Positions 1-9,751 of a DNA stretch of 64,000 nucleotides are shown in pieces. The DNA is from Chelativorans sp. AA-79. GTDB lineage: Bacteria; Pseudomonadota; Alphaproteobacteria; Rhizobiales; Rhizobiaceae. The notes beneath the pieces were generated by a model that was not told the DNA's origin, made no database searches, and worked only from the letters and a program-made list of their open reading frames with translations. The stretch's first letter is position 1. Each line of letters starts with the position of its first letter. The stretch lies in assembly GCF_029457495.1 (NCBI RefSeq), contig NZ_CP120361.1, positions 2,620,001-2,684,000 of the forward strand. Direction: 5' to 3'. Both the position numbers and the translations under genes were made by a program.

Positions 1-843
1 GGTGACGAGCGGCAGCTTGCGCCAGTCCTCGCGTCCCTCGAGCGTGGCGGGCTTTGCCGCCTCGGCTTCCTTCAGCACGCTCTCGGGAAAGACATGCGGA
101 ATCTCGTGCGCGTGGATGGCGATCATGGAAACCGCCTTCTCGCTTGTGAGCGAGCCCACCACCTCGAGGACCTTGGCGCGGGGCAGGCCATAGCGTCCCT
201 GGGACAGAGGCTCCACCTCCACCAGATCGCCGTTCTTCGCGTCTTTGCGGAATTCCTGATCGACGGTGAGCTCCGGCTGGCGCCGCTCGACCGGCTCGAT
301 GCGGAACGTGCCGTCGCGCATCTCGCGGAAAACGCCGAGGACCACGCGCCGGCGCTTCTCGAAGACCTTCATCACGCGGCCGGTATAGGCAGGGCCGGCC
401 TCTTCCTCGCTGGGGAAGACACGGGCCAGCACCCGGTCGCCGACGCCTGCCGGCGGTGTCCGTCCGCCGCTCTTCTGTGCGCGGATGGAGACGATCGGAA
501 CGGGGCCGTCCTCATCTTCCGCTTCTGCAGGACGGGCGAGCAGGCCGCCCTCGGCATCGCGCGAGAAGATGTCGAGCACCACCATGCGGGGCAGGGTGCC
601 CGGGCGCGAGAGGCGGCGGCGCTTCTGCTTGAGAAGCCCTTCGTCCTGCATCTCGCGCAGCAGGTCCTTGAGCCAGATCCGGTCGCCGCCCTTCAGCCCA
701 AATGCCTTGGAGATCTCGCGTTTTCCCGCGCGGTCCGGGTTTTCAGTGATGAAGGCGAGAAGCTCTTCGCGCGAGGGCAGGTGGCGGCCGGCGGATGCCC
801 CGTCTCCTCCCGATGCCTTGCGTTCCGAGCTCCTGCGGGCCAA
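1..843 (-). CDS. rnr: Ribonuclease R, N-terminal part (runs off the left edge)
   Basis: The reverse strand from 843 to 1 is open for 281 codons and reads as the N-terminal third of RNase R, a 3'-5' exoribonuclease of the RNB family that degrades structured RNA. A winged-helix-like N-terminus (…GREISK-type, 'KREISKAFGLKGGDRIWLKD') is followed by cold-shock/OB-like segments; the catalytic RNB domain lies outside the window. The only early start in the frame is TTG at 843, with AGGAG about 7 nt upstream inside the end of topA. The frame is closed upstream by the topA stop codon itself, so topA and rnr are in the same frame with one codon between. Translational coupling to topA is inferred. Confidence 0.85.
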   Translation of the reverse strand, partial: MARRSSERKASGGDGASAGRHLPSREELLAFITENPDRAGKREISKAFGLKGGDRIWLKDLLREMQDEGLLKQKRRRLSRPGTLPRMVVLDIFSRDAEGGLLARPAEAEDEDGPVPIVSIRAQKSGGRTPPAGVGDRVLARVFPSEEEAGPAYTGRVMKVFEKRRRVVLGVFREMRDGTFRIEPVERRQPELTVDQEFRKDAKNGDLVEVEPLSQGRYGLPRAKVLEVVGSLTSEKAVSMIAIHAHEIPHVFPESVLKEAEAAKPATLEGREDWRKLPLVT

Positions 844-846
844 TCG

Positions 847-3393
847 TCAACTCCTCGCCTTGCCACGCGCCGGCTTCTTCCCGGATTTGCCGGATTTGGC
901 GGCGATCATTTCCAGCGCCTCCTCGCGGGACACGGACATGGGATCCTTGCCCTTGGGAAGCGTGGCGTTCACCTTGCCGACATTGACATAGGGCCCGAAC
1001 CGTCCGTCGCGCACGGTGATGACGCCGCCGTCGGGATGTTCTCCGAGTTCCTTCAGCGCCGCCGGCTTGGCGCGGGCGCCGTTGGATTTCGACTTCTTCT
1101 CCGCGATGAGCGCGACCGCGCGGTTGAGGCCGACGGAGAAGACATCCTCGACGGATTCCAGATTGGCATAGCTCCCGTCATGCAGGAGGAAAGGGCCGTA
1201 GCGGCCGATGCCGGCCGAGATCATCTTGCCCGTCTCCGGGTGCTTTCCGACGTCACGCGGTAGGGAGAGAAGGGCGAGCGCCTTCTCGTGGTCGATGCTT
1301 TCGGGCGTCCAGCCCTTGGGCAGGCTGGCGCGCTTGGCCTCCTTGCCTTCGCCGCGCTGCACATAGGGTCCGAAGCGGCCGGAGCGCAGCGTGATCTCCT
1401 CGCCGGTGAACGGATCGGTGCCCAGCACCTTGTTGCCGTCGAGACCGGCTTCCGCCTCGCCTGGCTCGCCGTTCTCGCCGAGCTGGCGCGTGTAGCCGCA
1501 TTCGGGATAGTTGGAGCAGCCCACGAAGGCGCCGTAGCGCCCGAGCTTCAGCGAGAGCTTGCCAGTGCCGCATTTGGGACAGATGCGCGGATCGCCCCCG
1601 TCCTCGCGCGGCGGGAAGACGAGCGGCGCCAGTTCCTCGTTGAGCGCGTCCAGCACGTCGGTGACGCGCAGCTCCTTGATATCGGCGACCGCGCCCGAAA
1701 AATCCTTCCAGAAGTCACGCAGCACCTGTTTCCAGGAGAGCTTGCCGTCGGAGATCTCGTCGAGCTTTTCTTCCAGATCCGCGGTGAAGTCGTATTCCAC
1801 GTAGCGATGGAAGAAATTCTCCAGGAAGGCGGTGACGATGCGCCCCTTGGCCTGCGGCACGAGCTTGCGTTTCTCGTTGGTGATGTAATCGCGGTCCTCC
1901 AGAGTCTTCAGGATCGCGGCGTAGGTGGAGGGGCGGCCGATTCCTAACTCCTCGAGCTTCTTGATGAGCGAGGCTTCCGAATAGCGTGGCGGCGGTTCGG
2001 TCGTGTGCTTGGTGACGTTGATCGCGTTGCGCTTGACGGATTCGCCGGAGTTGATCTCCGGCAGCCGGCGATCCTCCTCGTCCTGCGAATCCTCGTCCTT
2101 CACCTCTGCATAGGCGGCTAGGAAGCCATCGAAGCGGATGACGGAGCCCACCGCGCGCAGGCCTGCCACGCGGCCCTGGCCGGAGGCTTCGATCTCGACC
2201 GTGGTGCGCTCGATCTCCGCTGCCTCCATCTGGCTGGCGATCGCACGCTTCCAGACCATCTCGTAGAGGCGGGCCTGGTCGGCATCGAGATATTGGCGCA
2301 CCTGGTCGGGGGTGCGCGAGAAGTCGGTGGGCCGGATCGCCTCGTGGGCTTCCTGGGCGTTCTTGGCCTTGGTGGAATACTGGCGCGGCCTGTCCGGCAG
2401 ATAGCGTTCCCCGAAGGTCTGCGAGACGGCGGTCCGGGCCGCCTCCAGCGCCTCCGGCGCCATCTGCACGCCGTCGGTACGCATATAGGTGATCAGACCG
2501 GTGGTCTCGCCGCCGATATCCACGCCCTCGTAGAGGCGCTGCGCCACCTGCATCGTGCGCGAGGCGGAGAAGCCGAGCCGCGAGGAGGCGGCCTGCTGCA
2601 GCGTCGAGGTGGTAAACGGCGGCGCAGGGTTGCGGCGCGTGGGCTTCGCCTCGACGGAGAGCACGCGATAGGCGGCGCCCTCGAGCAGCGCCTTGATGCC
2701 GTCGGCCTCTTCCTGGCTCTTGATGTCGAGCTTCTGCAGCTTCTTGCCGTCGATCGCGGTGAGCCTGGCCTCGAAGGTATCGCCGCGCAGCGTGTCGAGG
2801 AGGGCGGCGATCTGCCAGTAATCCTCGCGCACGAAACGCTCGATCTCGCCCTCGCGGTCGCAGACGAGCCTGAGCGCGACGGACTGTACGCGGCCGGCCG
2901 ACCGCGCGCCGGGAAGCTTGCGCCAGAGAACCGGGGAAAGCGTGAAGCCCACGAGGTAATCGAGCGCGCGGCGGGCGAGATAGGCGTCGACCAGAGAGGC
3001 GTCCACGTCGCGCGGCTCGGCCATGGCGTCGAGGATCGCCTTCTTGGTGATGGCGTTGAAGACAACGCGGCTGACCTTCTTGTCCTTGAGCGCTCGCTTC
3101 TGGCGCAGCACCTCCAGCACATGCCAGGAAATGGCCTCGCCCTCGCGGTCGGGGTCGGTGGCCAGGATCAGTCCGTCGGCATCCTTGACGGCCTTGGCGA
3201 TGTCGGCGAGGCGTTTGGCCGAGGGGCTGTCGACGCTCCACGACATCGCGAAATCCTCGTCCGGTCGGACGGAGCCGTCCTTGGCGGGCAGGTCCCGCAC
3301 ATGGCCGAACGAGGCAAGGACCTTGTAATCCTTACCAAGATACTTGTTGATTGTTTTCGCCTTGGCGGGCGATTCGACGATGACGACATCCAT
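847..3393 (-). CDS. topA: DNA topoisomerase I
   Basis: Type IA topoisomerase of about 848 residues that relaxes negative supercoils. The start is the ATG at 3393 (MDVVIVESPAKAKTI, the classic Toprim opening); the ORF extends upstream but without homology. The active-site tyrosine lies in GLITYMRTDG. A four-cysteine zinc finger (CPKCGTG…CSNYPECG) is followed by several C-terminal repeats of the GRFGPYV type and a basic Lys/Arg/Gly-rich tail, as usual in alphaproteobacteria. It lies downstream of dprA after a divergent small gene, so it probably has its own promoter, and it runs directly into rnr. Confidence 0.97.
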   Translation of the reverse strand: MDVVIVESPAKAKTINKYLGKDYKVLASFGHVRDLPAKDGSVRPDEDFAMSWSVDSPSAKRLADIAKAVKDADGLILATDPDREGEAISWHVLEVLRQKRALKDKKVSRVVFNAITKKAILDAMAEPRDVDASLVDAYLARRALDYLVGFTLSPVLWRKLPGARSAGRVQSVALRLVCDREGEIERFVREDYWQIAALLDTLRGDTFEARLTAIDGKKLQKLDIKSQEEADGIKALLEGAAYRVLSVEAKPTRRNPAPPFTTSTLQQAASSRLGFSASRTMQVAQRLYEGVDIGGETTGLITYMRTDGVQMAPEALEAARTAVSQTFGERYLPDRPRQYSTKAKNAQEAHEAIRPTDFSRTPDQVRQYLDADQARLYEMVWKRAIASQMEAAEIERTTVEIEASGQGRVAGLRAVGSVIRFDGFLAAYAEVKDEDSQDEEDRRLPEINSGESVKRNAINVTKHTTEPPPRYSEASLIKKLEELGIGRPSTYAAILKTLEDRDYITNEKRKLVPQAKGRIVTAFLENFFHRYVEYDFTADLEEKLDEISDGKLSWKQVLRDFWKDFSGAVADIKELRVTDVLDALNEELAPLVFPPREDGGDPRICPKCGTGKLSLKLGRYGAFVGCSNYPECGYTRQLGENGEPGEAEAGLDGNKVLGTDPFTGEEITLRSGRFGPYVQRGEGKEAKRASLPKGWTPESIDHEKALALLSLPRDVGKHPETGKMISAGIGRYGPFLLHDGSYANLESVEDVFSVGLNRAVALIAEKKSKSNGARAKPAALKELGEHPDGGVITVRDGRFGPYVNVGKVNATLPKGKDPMSVSREEALEMIAAKSGKSGKKPARGKARS

Positions 3394-3722
3394 TCGCGGG
3401 CAATACCTTTTTGGACCGCGGTCTGCGCCGCGGTTGACCCCGGACACGCGATCCGGCAGCACGTGACATGGCCGCGCTTGCCGTCGCGGTCAAGGGCCTC
3501 AAGCCTAAATTGCCGGACTCGCGCCGGCAAATGAAACAAAAGTCTTCAGTTCGTATTGGGCCTTGTTGGAGCTACGGCGACGCTCGGCTGTATCGTCTCC
3601 GACTACGGGGGATATGACATTGAGGATGGGAGACCATGAAGCGGGGGCGGTGTGGACATTTTCATCCGAAGCCTGGGAAAGCGGCGGCTCGGGGCCAGTT
3701 GGGAAAAGAGGAGCTCGGCCGC
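3394..3722. other. Intergenic region between topA and a small plus-strand gene
   Basis: 329 bases between the divergent topA start and the small gene at 3723. It should hold the promoter(s) for both. I see no RNA gene, long palindrome or convincing -35/-10 pair. Short ORFs across it have no recognisable homology. Confidence 0.5.
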
Positions 3723-3926
3723 ATGTATAACGACAACCGGAACAGTCAAACGCTGGAGTATATTCATGGCATGTTGGAGCAGTTGGGGGGGCTCGCCCGT
3801 CGGCAGGAATGCGATCTGCTGGCCTATCTCATCGAAATGGCGGCCATAGAAGCGGGCGAGCTGGCGCGCCAGGAACGTGCGGACCCGCCGGTCGCCAGGG
3901 TGTCAGGAGCCGGCGGGAAGAAGTGA
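3723..3926 (+). CDS. Small conserved hypothetical protein, 67 aa
   Basis: Short soluble protein opening MYNDNRNSQTLEYIHGML, with a leucine-rich helical middle (LLAYLIEMAAIEAGEL). It resembles small hypotheticals that recur in Rhizobiales; function is unknown. I chose the ATG at 3723 because AGGAG lies about 10 nt upstream and because the sequence before it looks non-coding in composition. The 3' end overlaps the end of dprA on the other strand by 24 bp (convergent). No signal peptide or membrane segment is visible. Confidence 0.6.
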   Translation: MYNDNRNSQTLEYIHGMLEQLGGLARRQECDLLAYLIEMAAIEAGELARQERADPPVARVSGAGGKK

Positions 3927-5036
3927 AACGGAGCCGCCTGGATGGCGCTCGAGTCGGCCCGCCAAATCCAGTTCCAGGAGGATGAGGAAGACCTGCGCCG
4001 GGGCGAGCTCTGTGTGATGGATGATCTCGTCCACGCCCACCGGCACCGGGCCGAGCGCCTCGAGCACGAGGGCGCGCTCGCGGTCGCCGGGTTCGGGAGC
4101 GGCCGAGAGATCGGGCGGCGCCTCCAGCGCGTGCGGCCCAGGGATGGCGGCGCCGACGACCGGCGCCAGGGCCGAGAGAATGTCGTCCGCCTCCGTCACG
4201 AGGATCGCTCCCTCCTTCAGGAGTCTGTTCGTGCCCGCCGCGCGCGGATCGAGCGGCGAGCCGGGGATTGCGAACACCAGCCGCCCCATTTCGTTGGCGA
4301 GCCGCGCGCTGATCAGGGAGCCGGAGCGGTTCGCGGCCTCCACCACCAGGAGCCCGTAGGAAAGACCGGCCACGATGCGGTTGCGGCGCGGGAAATCGCG
4401 CGCCCGCGGGACCCAGCCGAAGGGCATTTCCGTCAGGACGACGCCCCGCTCGCCGATGGCACGGAAGAGCGCATCGTTCTCGGGCGGGTAAGGCCGGTCC
4501 AGTCCGCCCGCCAGCACCGCCACGGTGCCCGTATCGAGGCTTCCCTGGTGGGCGGCGGCATCGATGCCGCGCGCAAGCCCGGAGGCGATCACATAGCCCG
4601 CCCGGCCGATTTCCAGTGCCAGGCGCTGCGCGAACTTGATGGCGGCGAGCGAAGCGTTGCGCGCGCCCACGACGGCAAGCATCGGCTGCCGCAGAAGGTC
4701 GAGATTTCCCTTGGCCGCGACCAGCGGAGGCGGATTGTCGACACGCGCCAGGAGAGGCGGATAATGCGCCTCGCCGATGACGATGAACTGCGCGCCCATG
4801 CGGCGGCCGGCGTCCAGCTCGGCATCGATCTCCTCCTCATGCGGTATCCTGACCTGGCGCGCGCCGCCCCGGCGGGCAAGCTCGGGCAGCATCTCCAGCG
4901 CCGTCTCCGCCGAGCCGAAGCGGTTGATCAGCATGCGGAAGGTGACCGGTCCGACATTCTCGGTACGGATGAGGCGCAGCCAGGCGCGGCGCTGGCTGTC
5001 GTCGAGCCGGAGCCCGCCGGCGGCTTCCGGCTCCAT
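3903..5036 (-). CDS. dprA: DNA-processing protein DprA (Smf)
   Basis: Rossmann-like DprA/Smf protein, 377 aa, which loads RecA on incoming single-stranded DNA in natural transformation. An N-terminal helical (SAM-like) region is followed by the core with VVGARNAS, ASGLARGIDAAAHQG and VLAGGLDRPYPPEN, then FPRRNRIVAGLS and SGSLISARLANEMGR. A C-terminal winged-helix-like segment (about 310-370) closes the protein. It begins 3 bp after the plsY stop, so it is co-transcribed with plsY and the pyr genes. Its presence does not by itself prove competence, because dprA is widespread. Confidence 0.95.
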   Translation of the reverse strand: MEPEAAGGLRLDDSQRRAWLRLIRTENVGPVTFRMLINRFGSAETALEMLPELARRGGARQVRIPHEEEIDAELDAGRRMGAQFIVIGEAHYPPLLARVDNPPPLVAAKGNLDLLRQPMLAVVGARNASLAAIKFAQRLALEIGRAGYVIASGLARGIDAAAHQGSLDTGTVAVLAGGLDRPYPPENDALFRAIGERGVVLTEMPFGWVPRARDFPRRNRIVAGLSYGLLVVEAANRSGSLISARLANEMGRLVFAIPGSPLDPRAAGTNRLLKEGAILVTEADDILSALAPVVGAAIPGPHALEAPPDLSAAPEPGDRERALVLEALGPVPVGVDEIIHHTELAPAQVFLILLELDLAGRLERHPGGSVSLLPAGS

Positions 5037-5039
5037 GGC

Positions 5040-5651
5040 TCAGCCCCTGGCCCCGATGCGCGCTTCACGGCCCTGAAGAAGCCGTGCGATGTTGGCGCGG
5101 TGCTTCAGGAACACGAAGAGGCTCAGCACCACGAAGAGTTGCGCCGGCTGCACATAGCCCATGAGATAAAGTGCCACGGGGACGCAGACCGCCGCCACGA
5201 GCGCGGCGAGGGAGGAATAGCGGGTGAGGAAGGCCACCGCCAGCCATGCGGCGGCGAAGACGAGAGCGCCCTGCCAGGCGAGTGCGACGAGCACGCCGAG
5301 ATAGGTCGCCACGCCCTTGCCGCCCTTGAAGCCCAGCCAGACCGGGAAGAGATGGCCGAGAAAGGCACCGAAGCCGGCGGCGATGGCCGCCTCCGGACCG
5401 TAGAAACGGGCAAGCAGAACGGCCGCCGTGCCCTTCAGCGCGTCGAGCAGGAGCGTGAGCGCCGCAAGCCCTTTCCTGCCGGTGCGCAGCACGTTGGTGG
5501 CGCCGATATTGCCGGAGCCGATGCTGCGGACGTCACCGAGCCCGGCCAGACGCGTGATGATGAAGCCGAACGGGATCGAGCCGAGGAAATAGCCGATCGC
5601 AAGCGCGGCAAGCAAAACAACCAGCGGAGCCGACCAGCCCGTCGCGTCCAT
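5040..5651 (-). CDS. plsY: Acyl-phosphate glycerol-3-phosphate acyltransferase PlsY
   Basis: Integral membrane acyltransferase, 203 aa, transferring acyl from acyl-phosphate to sn-glycerol-3-phosphate, the first committed step of phospholipid synthesis. Conserved loops are visible: [24 protein letters not shown], and the glycine-rich [15 protein letters not shown]. About five hydrophobic segments. The ATG at 5651 has a GGAGGGG ribosome-binding site; an in-frame GTG one codon earlier is possible. It sits 17 bp downstream of the pyrC-like gene and 3 bp upstream of dprA, in one minus-strand operon. Confidence 0.96.
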   Translation of the reverse strand: MDATGWSAPLVVLLAALAIGYFLGSIPFGFIITRLAGLGDVRSIGSGNIGATNVLRTGRKGLAALTLLLDALKGTAAVLLARFYGPEAAIAAGFGAFLGHLFPVWLGFKGGKGVATYLGVLVALAWQGALVFAAAWLAVAFLTRYSSLAALVAAVCVPVALYLMGYVQPAQLFVVLSLFVFLKHRANIARLLQGREARIGARG

Positions 5652-5668
5652 CACTTCCCCCTCCGAAA

Positions 5669-6955
5669 TCAGGCCGTGAACACTGTGCGGCCTGCAACCA
5701 TGGTTTGCAAGACCCGTCCCTGCATGCGCGCGCCTTCGAAGGCGGTGTTCTTGGAAAGCGAGCGGATATCCGCCTCGCGCACGATCCAGGGCGCGTCGAG
5801 ATCGACCAGGATCAGGTCCGCCGGTGCGCCCGGCTTCAAGGTGCCGCCGGGCAGGCCGAAGAGCCGGGCGGGCGCTGTCGTGAGCGCCTCGACGAGGCGC
5901 AGCAGCGGCACATCGCCTGAATGGTGGAGCCTGAGTGCTGCCGCAAGGAGCGTTTCGAGCCCGATCGCGCCGGCGGCCGCTTCCGCGAAGGGCAGGCGCT
6001 TCGTGTCCACGTCCTGCGGGTCGTGCGAGGAGTGGATGACATCCACGGTGCCGTCCCGCAACGCCTCCACCATCGCGAGACGGTCCTCTTCCGTGCGCAG
6101 CGGCGGCGAGAGCCGGAAGAAGGTGCGGTATTCGCCGACATCGTTCTCGTTGAGGCAGAGACTGTTGATGCTGACGCCGGCGGTCGCCTGCGTGCCCTCG
6201 TCCTTGGCGCACCTGACGGCGGCGGCGGACATGGCCGTCGAGATCTCGGCCGCGTGGTAGCGCCCATGCGTGAGCGCGGCGAGCATCAGGTCGCGCGCAA
6301 GCGGGATCGCCTCGGCCTCGCGCGGGATGCCCGGAAGGCCGAGCCAGCTCGCAAGCAGGCCCTCGTTCATGACGCCGGAGGAGGCGAGGTCGGGATCCTG
6401 TGTCGCATGGGCGAGCACGATGCCCATGTCGCGCGCATAGGTAAGCGCACGGCGCATGGTGAGCGGGCTTGCGATCGTCCGGCGGCCTTCGGTGAGCATC
6501 ACCGCGCCTGCCTCCTGCAGCAGGCCGACCTCGCTGATCTCGCGGCCCGCGAGCCCCTTGGTGACGGCTGCGGCGGGAAAGACGTTGACGGGCGCCGTCT
6601 CCCGCGCGGTGCGTCGAACGAATTCCACCAGCGCCACGTCGTCGATGACGGGCGAGGTGTCGGGCATCATGATGATCGAGGTGACGCCGCCCGCGGCCGC
6701 AGCCCGCCCGGCGGAGGCGATGGTCTCGCGGTGCTCCGCACCCGGCTCGCCGATGAAGACGCGCACGTCTACGAGGCCCGGCAGCACGGCCTTGCCGGCG
6801 CAGTCGATGACGGTGGCGCCATCCGGAACACCCTGGTTGCGCGCATCGGCTCCGGCGGCGCGGATTTCGGCGCCTTCGACGATCACCGTGCCGGTCTCGT
6901 CGAGCCCGCGCGAAGGATCGACCACGCGGGCATTGGTGAAGACGGTGACACTCAT
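5669..6955 (-). CDS. pyrC: Dihydroorotase-like protein with degenerate metal site
   Basis: Amidohydrolase of the class I dihydroorotase family, 428 aa, overlapping pyrB by 4 bp (ATGA). The overall fold signature is kept ([35 protein letters not shown]-equivalent near the C-terminus), but the His-x-His zinc motif that follows PGL(V/I)D is replaced by Arg65-Val-Phe67. The later HVSTA-type His is also not obvious (AAEISTA). Pseudomonas has an inactive PyrC' that is a structural partner of aspartate transcarbamoylase; I infer the same role here, with a catalytic dihydroorotase encoded elsewhere. It is usually annotated simply as pyrC in Rhizobiales. Confidence 0.85.
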   Translation of the reverse strand: MSVTVFTNARVVDPSRGLDETGTVIVEGAEIRAAGADARNQGVPDGATVIDCAGKAVLPGLVDVRVFIGEPGAEHRETIASAGRAAAAGGVTSIIMMPDTSPVIDDVALVEFVRRTARETAPVNVFPAAAVTKGLAGREISEVGLLQEAGAVMLTEGRRTIASPLTMRRALTYARDMGIVLAHATQDPDLASSGVMNEGLLASWLGLPGIPREAEAIPLARDLMLAALTHGRYHAAEISTAMSAAAVRCAKDEGTQATAGVSINSLCLNENDVGEYRTFFRLSPPLRTEEDRLAMVEALRDGTVDVIHSSHDPQDVDTKRLPFAEAAAGAIGLETLLAAALRLHHSGDVPLLRLVEALTTAPARLFGLPGGTLKPGAPADLILVDLDAPWIVREADIRSLSKNTAFEGARMQGRVLQTMVAGRTVFTA

Positions 6956-7911
6956 GCCGCGCCTCCATTGCGGCGCGGATCGAGCAGCGCCTCCATGACC
7001 GCCATGCGTACGGCGACCCCCATCTCCACCTGCTCCTGGATCATGCTGTGCGGGCCGTCCGCCACGTCCGAGGCGATCTCGACCCCCCGGTTCATGGGAC
7101 CGGGATGCATGACGATCGCGTCCTCCTTGGCCGCATTCAGCTTTTCCCCGTCGAGGCCGAAGAAGCGGAAATATTCGCGCACGGAGGGCACGAAGGTTCC
7201 CGCCATGCGCTCGCGCTGCAGCCTGAGCATCATGACGACGTCGGCGCCCGCGAGGCCATCGCTCATCGTGGTGAAGGGCTCTACCCCCATCTGGCCGATG
7301 CCCGAGGGCAGGAGCGTGGAAGGCGCCACGACGCGCACGCGTGCGCCGAGCGCATTGAGCAGGATGACGTTCGACCGCGCCACGCGCGAGTGGAGCACAT
7401 CCCCACAGATGGCCACCACGAGCCCGGCGATGCGCCCCTTGGCGCGGCGGATGGTGAGCGCGTCGAGCAATGCCTGCGTGGGATGCTCGTGCGCGCCGTC
7501 CCCGGCATTGACGACGGAGCAGCCCACCTTCTGCGCGAGAAGGGCGGCGGCACCCGCCGCCGAATGGCGGATGACGAGAATGTCCGGCCGCATGGCGTTC
7601 AGTGTCATCGCCGTGTCGAGCAGCGTCTCGCCCTTTTTGGCGGAGGAGCTTGCGACGGACATGTTCATGACATCGGCGCCAAGCCGCTTTCCCGCCAGCT
7701 CGAAGGAGGACTGGGTGCGGGTCGAGGCCTCGTAGAAGAGATTGATCTGCGTGCGTCCGCGCAAGGTCGCAAGCTTTTTCTCCGGCTGTCGCGAAACCGC
7801 GACGGCGGCGTCGGCCCTGTCGAGCAGGAGTTCGATATCGGCGGGCGAAAGGCCCTTGATGCCCAGGAGATGGCGGTGCGGAAAGAGGGGGAAGGCCGAA
7901 GCGTCTGTCAT
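6952..7911 (-). CDS. pyrB: Aspartate carbamoyltransferase catalytic subunit
   Basis: 319 aa enzyme joining carbamoyl phosphate and aspartate in pyrimidine synthesis. Carbamoyl-phosphate loop [45 protein letters not shown] and the aspartate-binding [12 protein letters not shown] are all intact. No pyrI regulatory subunit is visible. It overlaps the pyrC-like gene by 4 bp, which suggests translational coupling and a PyrB-PyrC' complex. First gene of the minus-strand operon; its promoter should lie in 7912-8094, shared with the divergent acyl-CoA dehydrogenase. Confidence 0.97.
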   Translation of the reverse strand: MTDASAFPLFPHRHLLGIKGLSPADIELLLDRADAAVAVSRQPEKKLATLRGRTQINLFYEASTRTQSSFELAGKRLGADVMNMSVASSSAKKGETLLDTAMTLNAMRPDILVIRHSAAGAAALLAQKVGCSVVNAGDGAHEHPTQALLDALTIRRAKGRIAGLVVAICGDVLHSRVARSNVILLNALGARVRVVAPSTLLPSGIGQMGVEPFTTMSDGLAGADVVMMLRLQRERMAGTFVPSVREYFRFFGLDGEKLNAAKEDAIVMHPGPMNRGVEIASDVADGPHSMIQEQVEMGVAVRMAVMEALLDPRRNGGAA

Positions 7912-8094
7912 CTTGAAGCGCTGCTATAGGCCGGTGCGTCCCACCCCGCAAGCAGTGAAAACCTTGTGCGCGGTTTCTCCCCGCCATTTTGTCCGTCGCG
8001 AAAAAAGAGATAAGGCTTTTCCGGATGCCAAGCCTGTATCAGAATCGATGGCTATTGTCAGGAAATGCGGGTTCGCCGCCTCAGAGGTGTTCTA

Positions 8095-9726
8095 GTGAAG
8101 AGTGATGAGGTGCTGAACCAGTCCCCGCCCATGAGCGGCACAAATGCGTGGCGCTCGGATCCGCTGCTCGTGCAACTCGGCGATGGCTTCACCGAACCGG
8201 TGCGCAAGGATCTCGAGCAGATCGGCCGTTTCGTGCGGACGCCCGAGGCCCAGGAGCTCGCGCGGCTGGCCAACGCCGAGACCCCGGTCCTGAGGACTCA
8301 TGATCGCTACGGCCATCGCCTCGATCTTGTGGAGTATCATCCCGCCTATCACGCGCTGATGCGCCGTTCGGTGGGCGCGGGGCTCCATTCCTCGATCTGG
8401 GAGGACAGCGAGGGAGAGAAGGGGCAGCGCCACCAGGCGCGCGCGGCGCGCTTCTATCTTACTGCGCAGCTCGAATGCGGCCATCTTTGCCCGATCACCA
8501 TGACGAGCGCGGCGCTCGCGGCCCTCATGTCGAACCCCACGCTGTTCCGTGCCTGGGCGCCGCGCGTGATCGCGCGCAAATACGACCATTCCAACAAGCC
8601 GGCCGCCCAGAAGCAGGGCGTCACGCTTGGCATGGGCATGACGGAGCGGCAGGGCGGCACCGATGTGCGGACCAACACCACCGCGGCGGAGCCCGCCGGC
8701 GACGGGCTTTTCCGCATCACCGGCCACAAATGGTTCATGTCGGCGCCCATGAGCGACGGCTTCCTGGTGCTGGCCCAGGCGAAGGAGGGGCTCTCCTGCT
8801 TCCTGCTGCCGCGGCTCACCGATGATGGTGTCGGCAACGGTTTCCGTTTCCAGCGCCTCAAGGACAAGCTCGGCAACCGCTCGAACGCTTCCTCCGAGGT
8901 CGAATTCCACGGCGCGCTCGGCTATCCGGTGGGCGAACCGGGTGCCGGCATCCGCACCATTATGGACATGGTGACGCTGACCAGGCTCGACTGTGCGCTT
9001 GCCTCGGCAGGCCTGATGCGTGCGGCCGTTGCGGAGGCCGTGCATCACACGCGTTACCGCCAGGTTTTCGGCAAGCCGCTGATGGACCAGCCGTTGATGC
9101 AGCGCGTTCTCGCCGACCTGGCGCTCGACGTGGCGGCGGCGACGGCGCTTGCGTTCCGGCTTGCGCGCTCCTTCGACGAGGCGGCCAACAGCCGCAGCGA
9201 AGCGGCCTATGCCCGGGTGATGACCCCGGTGACGAAATACTGGGTCTGCAAGATCGCGCCTGCGGTGACCTATGAGGCCATGGAGTGCCTGGGCGGCAAC
9301 GGCTATGTGGAGGAGGCGCCGCTGGCCCGCTACTATCGCGAGGCGCCGGTGAACGCCATCTGGGAGGGTTCGGGCAATGTGATGGCGCTCGATATGCTGC
9401 GCGTGCTTTTGCGCAACGCGAGCCTGTTCGACGACGTGCTGGAAGGGATCAACCGTGATCTTGGTCCGACCGGCCGCGGCACGGTCGAGGTGCTGCAGGC
9501 AGCCATGCGCGTGTGCGAGAACGACGAGGGGGCAGGGCGGATCCTGACCGAGCAGCTCGCCCTTGCCGCCGCCGCCGCGGAACTGAGGCGGCTCGGGGCG
9601 GGGCAGGTGGCTGACGCCTTCATCGAGACGCGGCTTGCCGGCCAGTGGCGCGGCACCTACGGAATGCTCGATGCGCGCCATGATGCGGCGGCGATCGTGG
9701 AGATGCTCTATCCCGAAGCGGTTTGA
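8095..9726 (+). CDS. aidB: AidB-like acyl-CoA dehydrogenase
   Basis: FAD-dependent acyl-CoA dehydrogenase family protein of about 543 aa, closest in motif to E. coli AidB, an isovaleryl-CoA-dehydrogenase-like protein induced in the Ada response that binds DNA. Shared blocks are CPITMT near 150, LGMGMTERQGGTDV, GHKWFMSAPMSD, KLGNRSNASSEVEF, LGGNGYVEE and NAIWEGSGN. I take GTG 8095 (AGAGG 7 nt upstream) because homology begins a few residues later (EVLNQSPP); ATG 8065 is the alternative. Divergent from pyrB. Whether it protects DNA or simply oxidises an acyl-CoA cannot be told from sequence, and no Ada box was recognised. Confidence 0.88.
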   Translation: MKSDEVLNQSPPMSGTNAWRSDPLLVQLGDGFTEPVRKDLEQIGRFVRTPEAQELARLANAETPVLRTHDRYGHRLDLVEYHPAYHALMRRSVGAGLHSSIWEDSEGEKGQRHQARAARFYLTAQLECGHLCPITMTSAALAALMSNPTLFRAWAPRVIARKYDHSNKPAAQKQGVTLGMGMTERQGGTDVRTNTTAAEPAGDGLFRITGHKWFMSAPMSDGFLVLAQAKEGLSCFLLPRLTDDGVGNGFRFQRLKDKLGNRSNASSEVEFHGALGYPVGEPGAGIRTIMDMVTLTRLDCALASAGLMRAAVAEAVHHTRYRQVFGKPLMDQPLMQRVLADLALDVAAATALAFRLARSFDEAANSRSEAAYARVMTPVTKYWVCKIAPAVTYEAMECLGGNGYVEEAPLARYYREAPVNAIWEGSGNVMALDMLRVLLRNASLFDDVLEGINRDLGPTGRGTVEVLQAAMRVCENDEGAGRILTEQLALAAAAAELRRLGAGQVADAFIETRLAGQWRGTYGMLDARHDAAAIVEMLYPEAV

Positions 9727-9751
9727 CGGAACTCCGCTGCAATGCGCGCGG

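Noticed and set aside
1715..3534. Long ORFs on both strands overlapping topA
   Set aside because: Shadow frames caused by high GC; topA itself has all catalytic motifs.
5040..6968. 642-aa minus-strand ORF as a single fusion gene
   Set aside because: Its first two thirds are an out-of-frame reading of the pyrC-like gene; only the end, from 5651, is the real PlsY.
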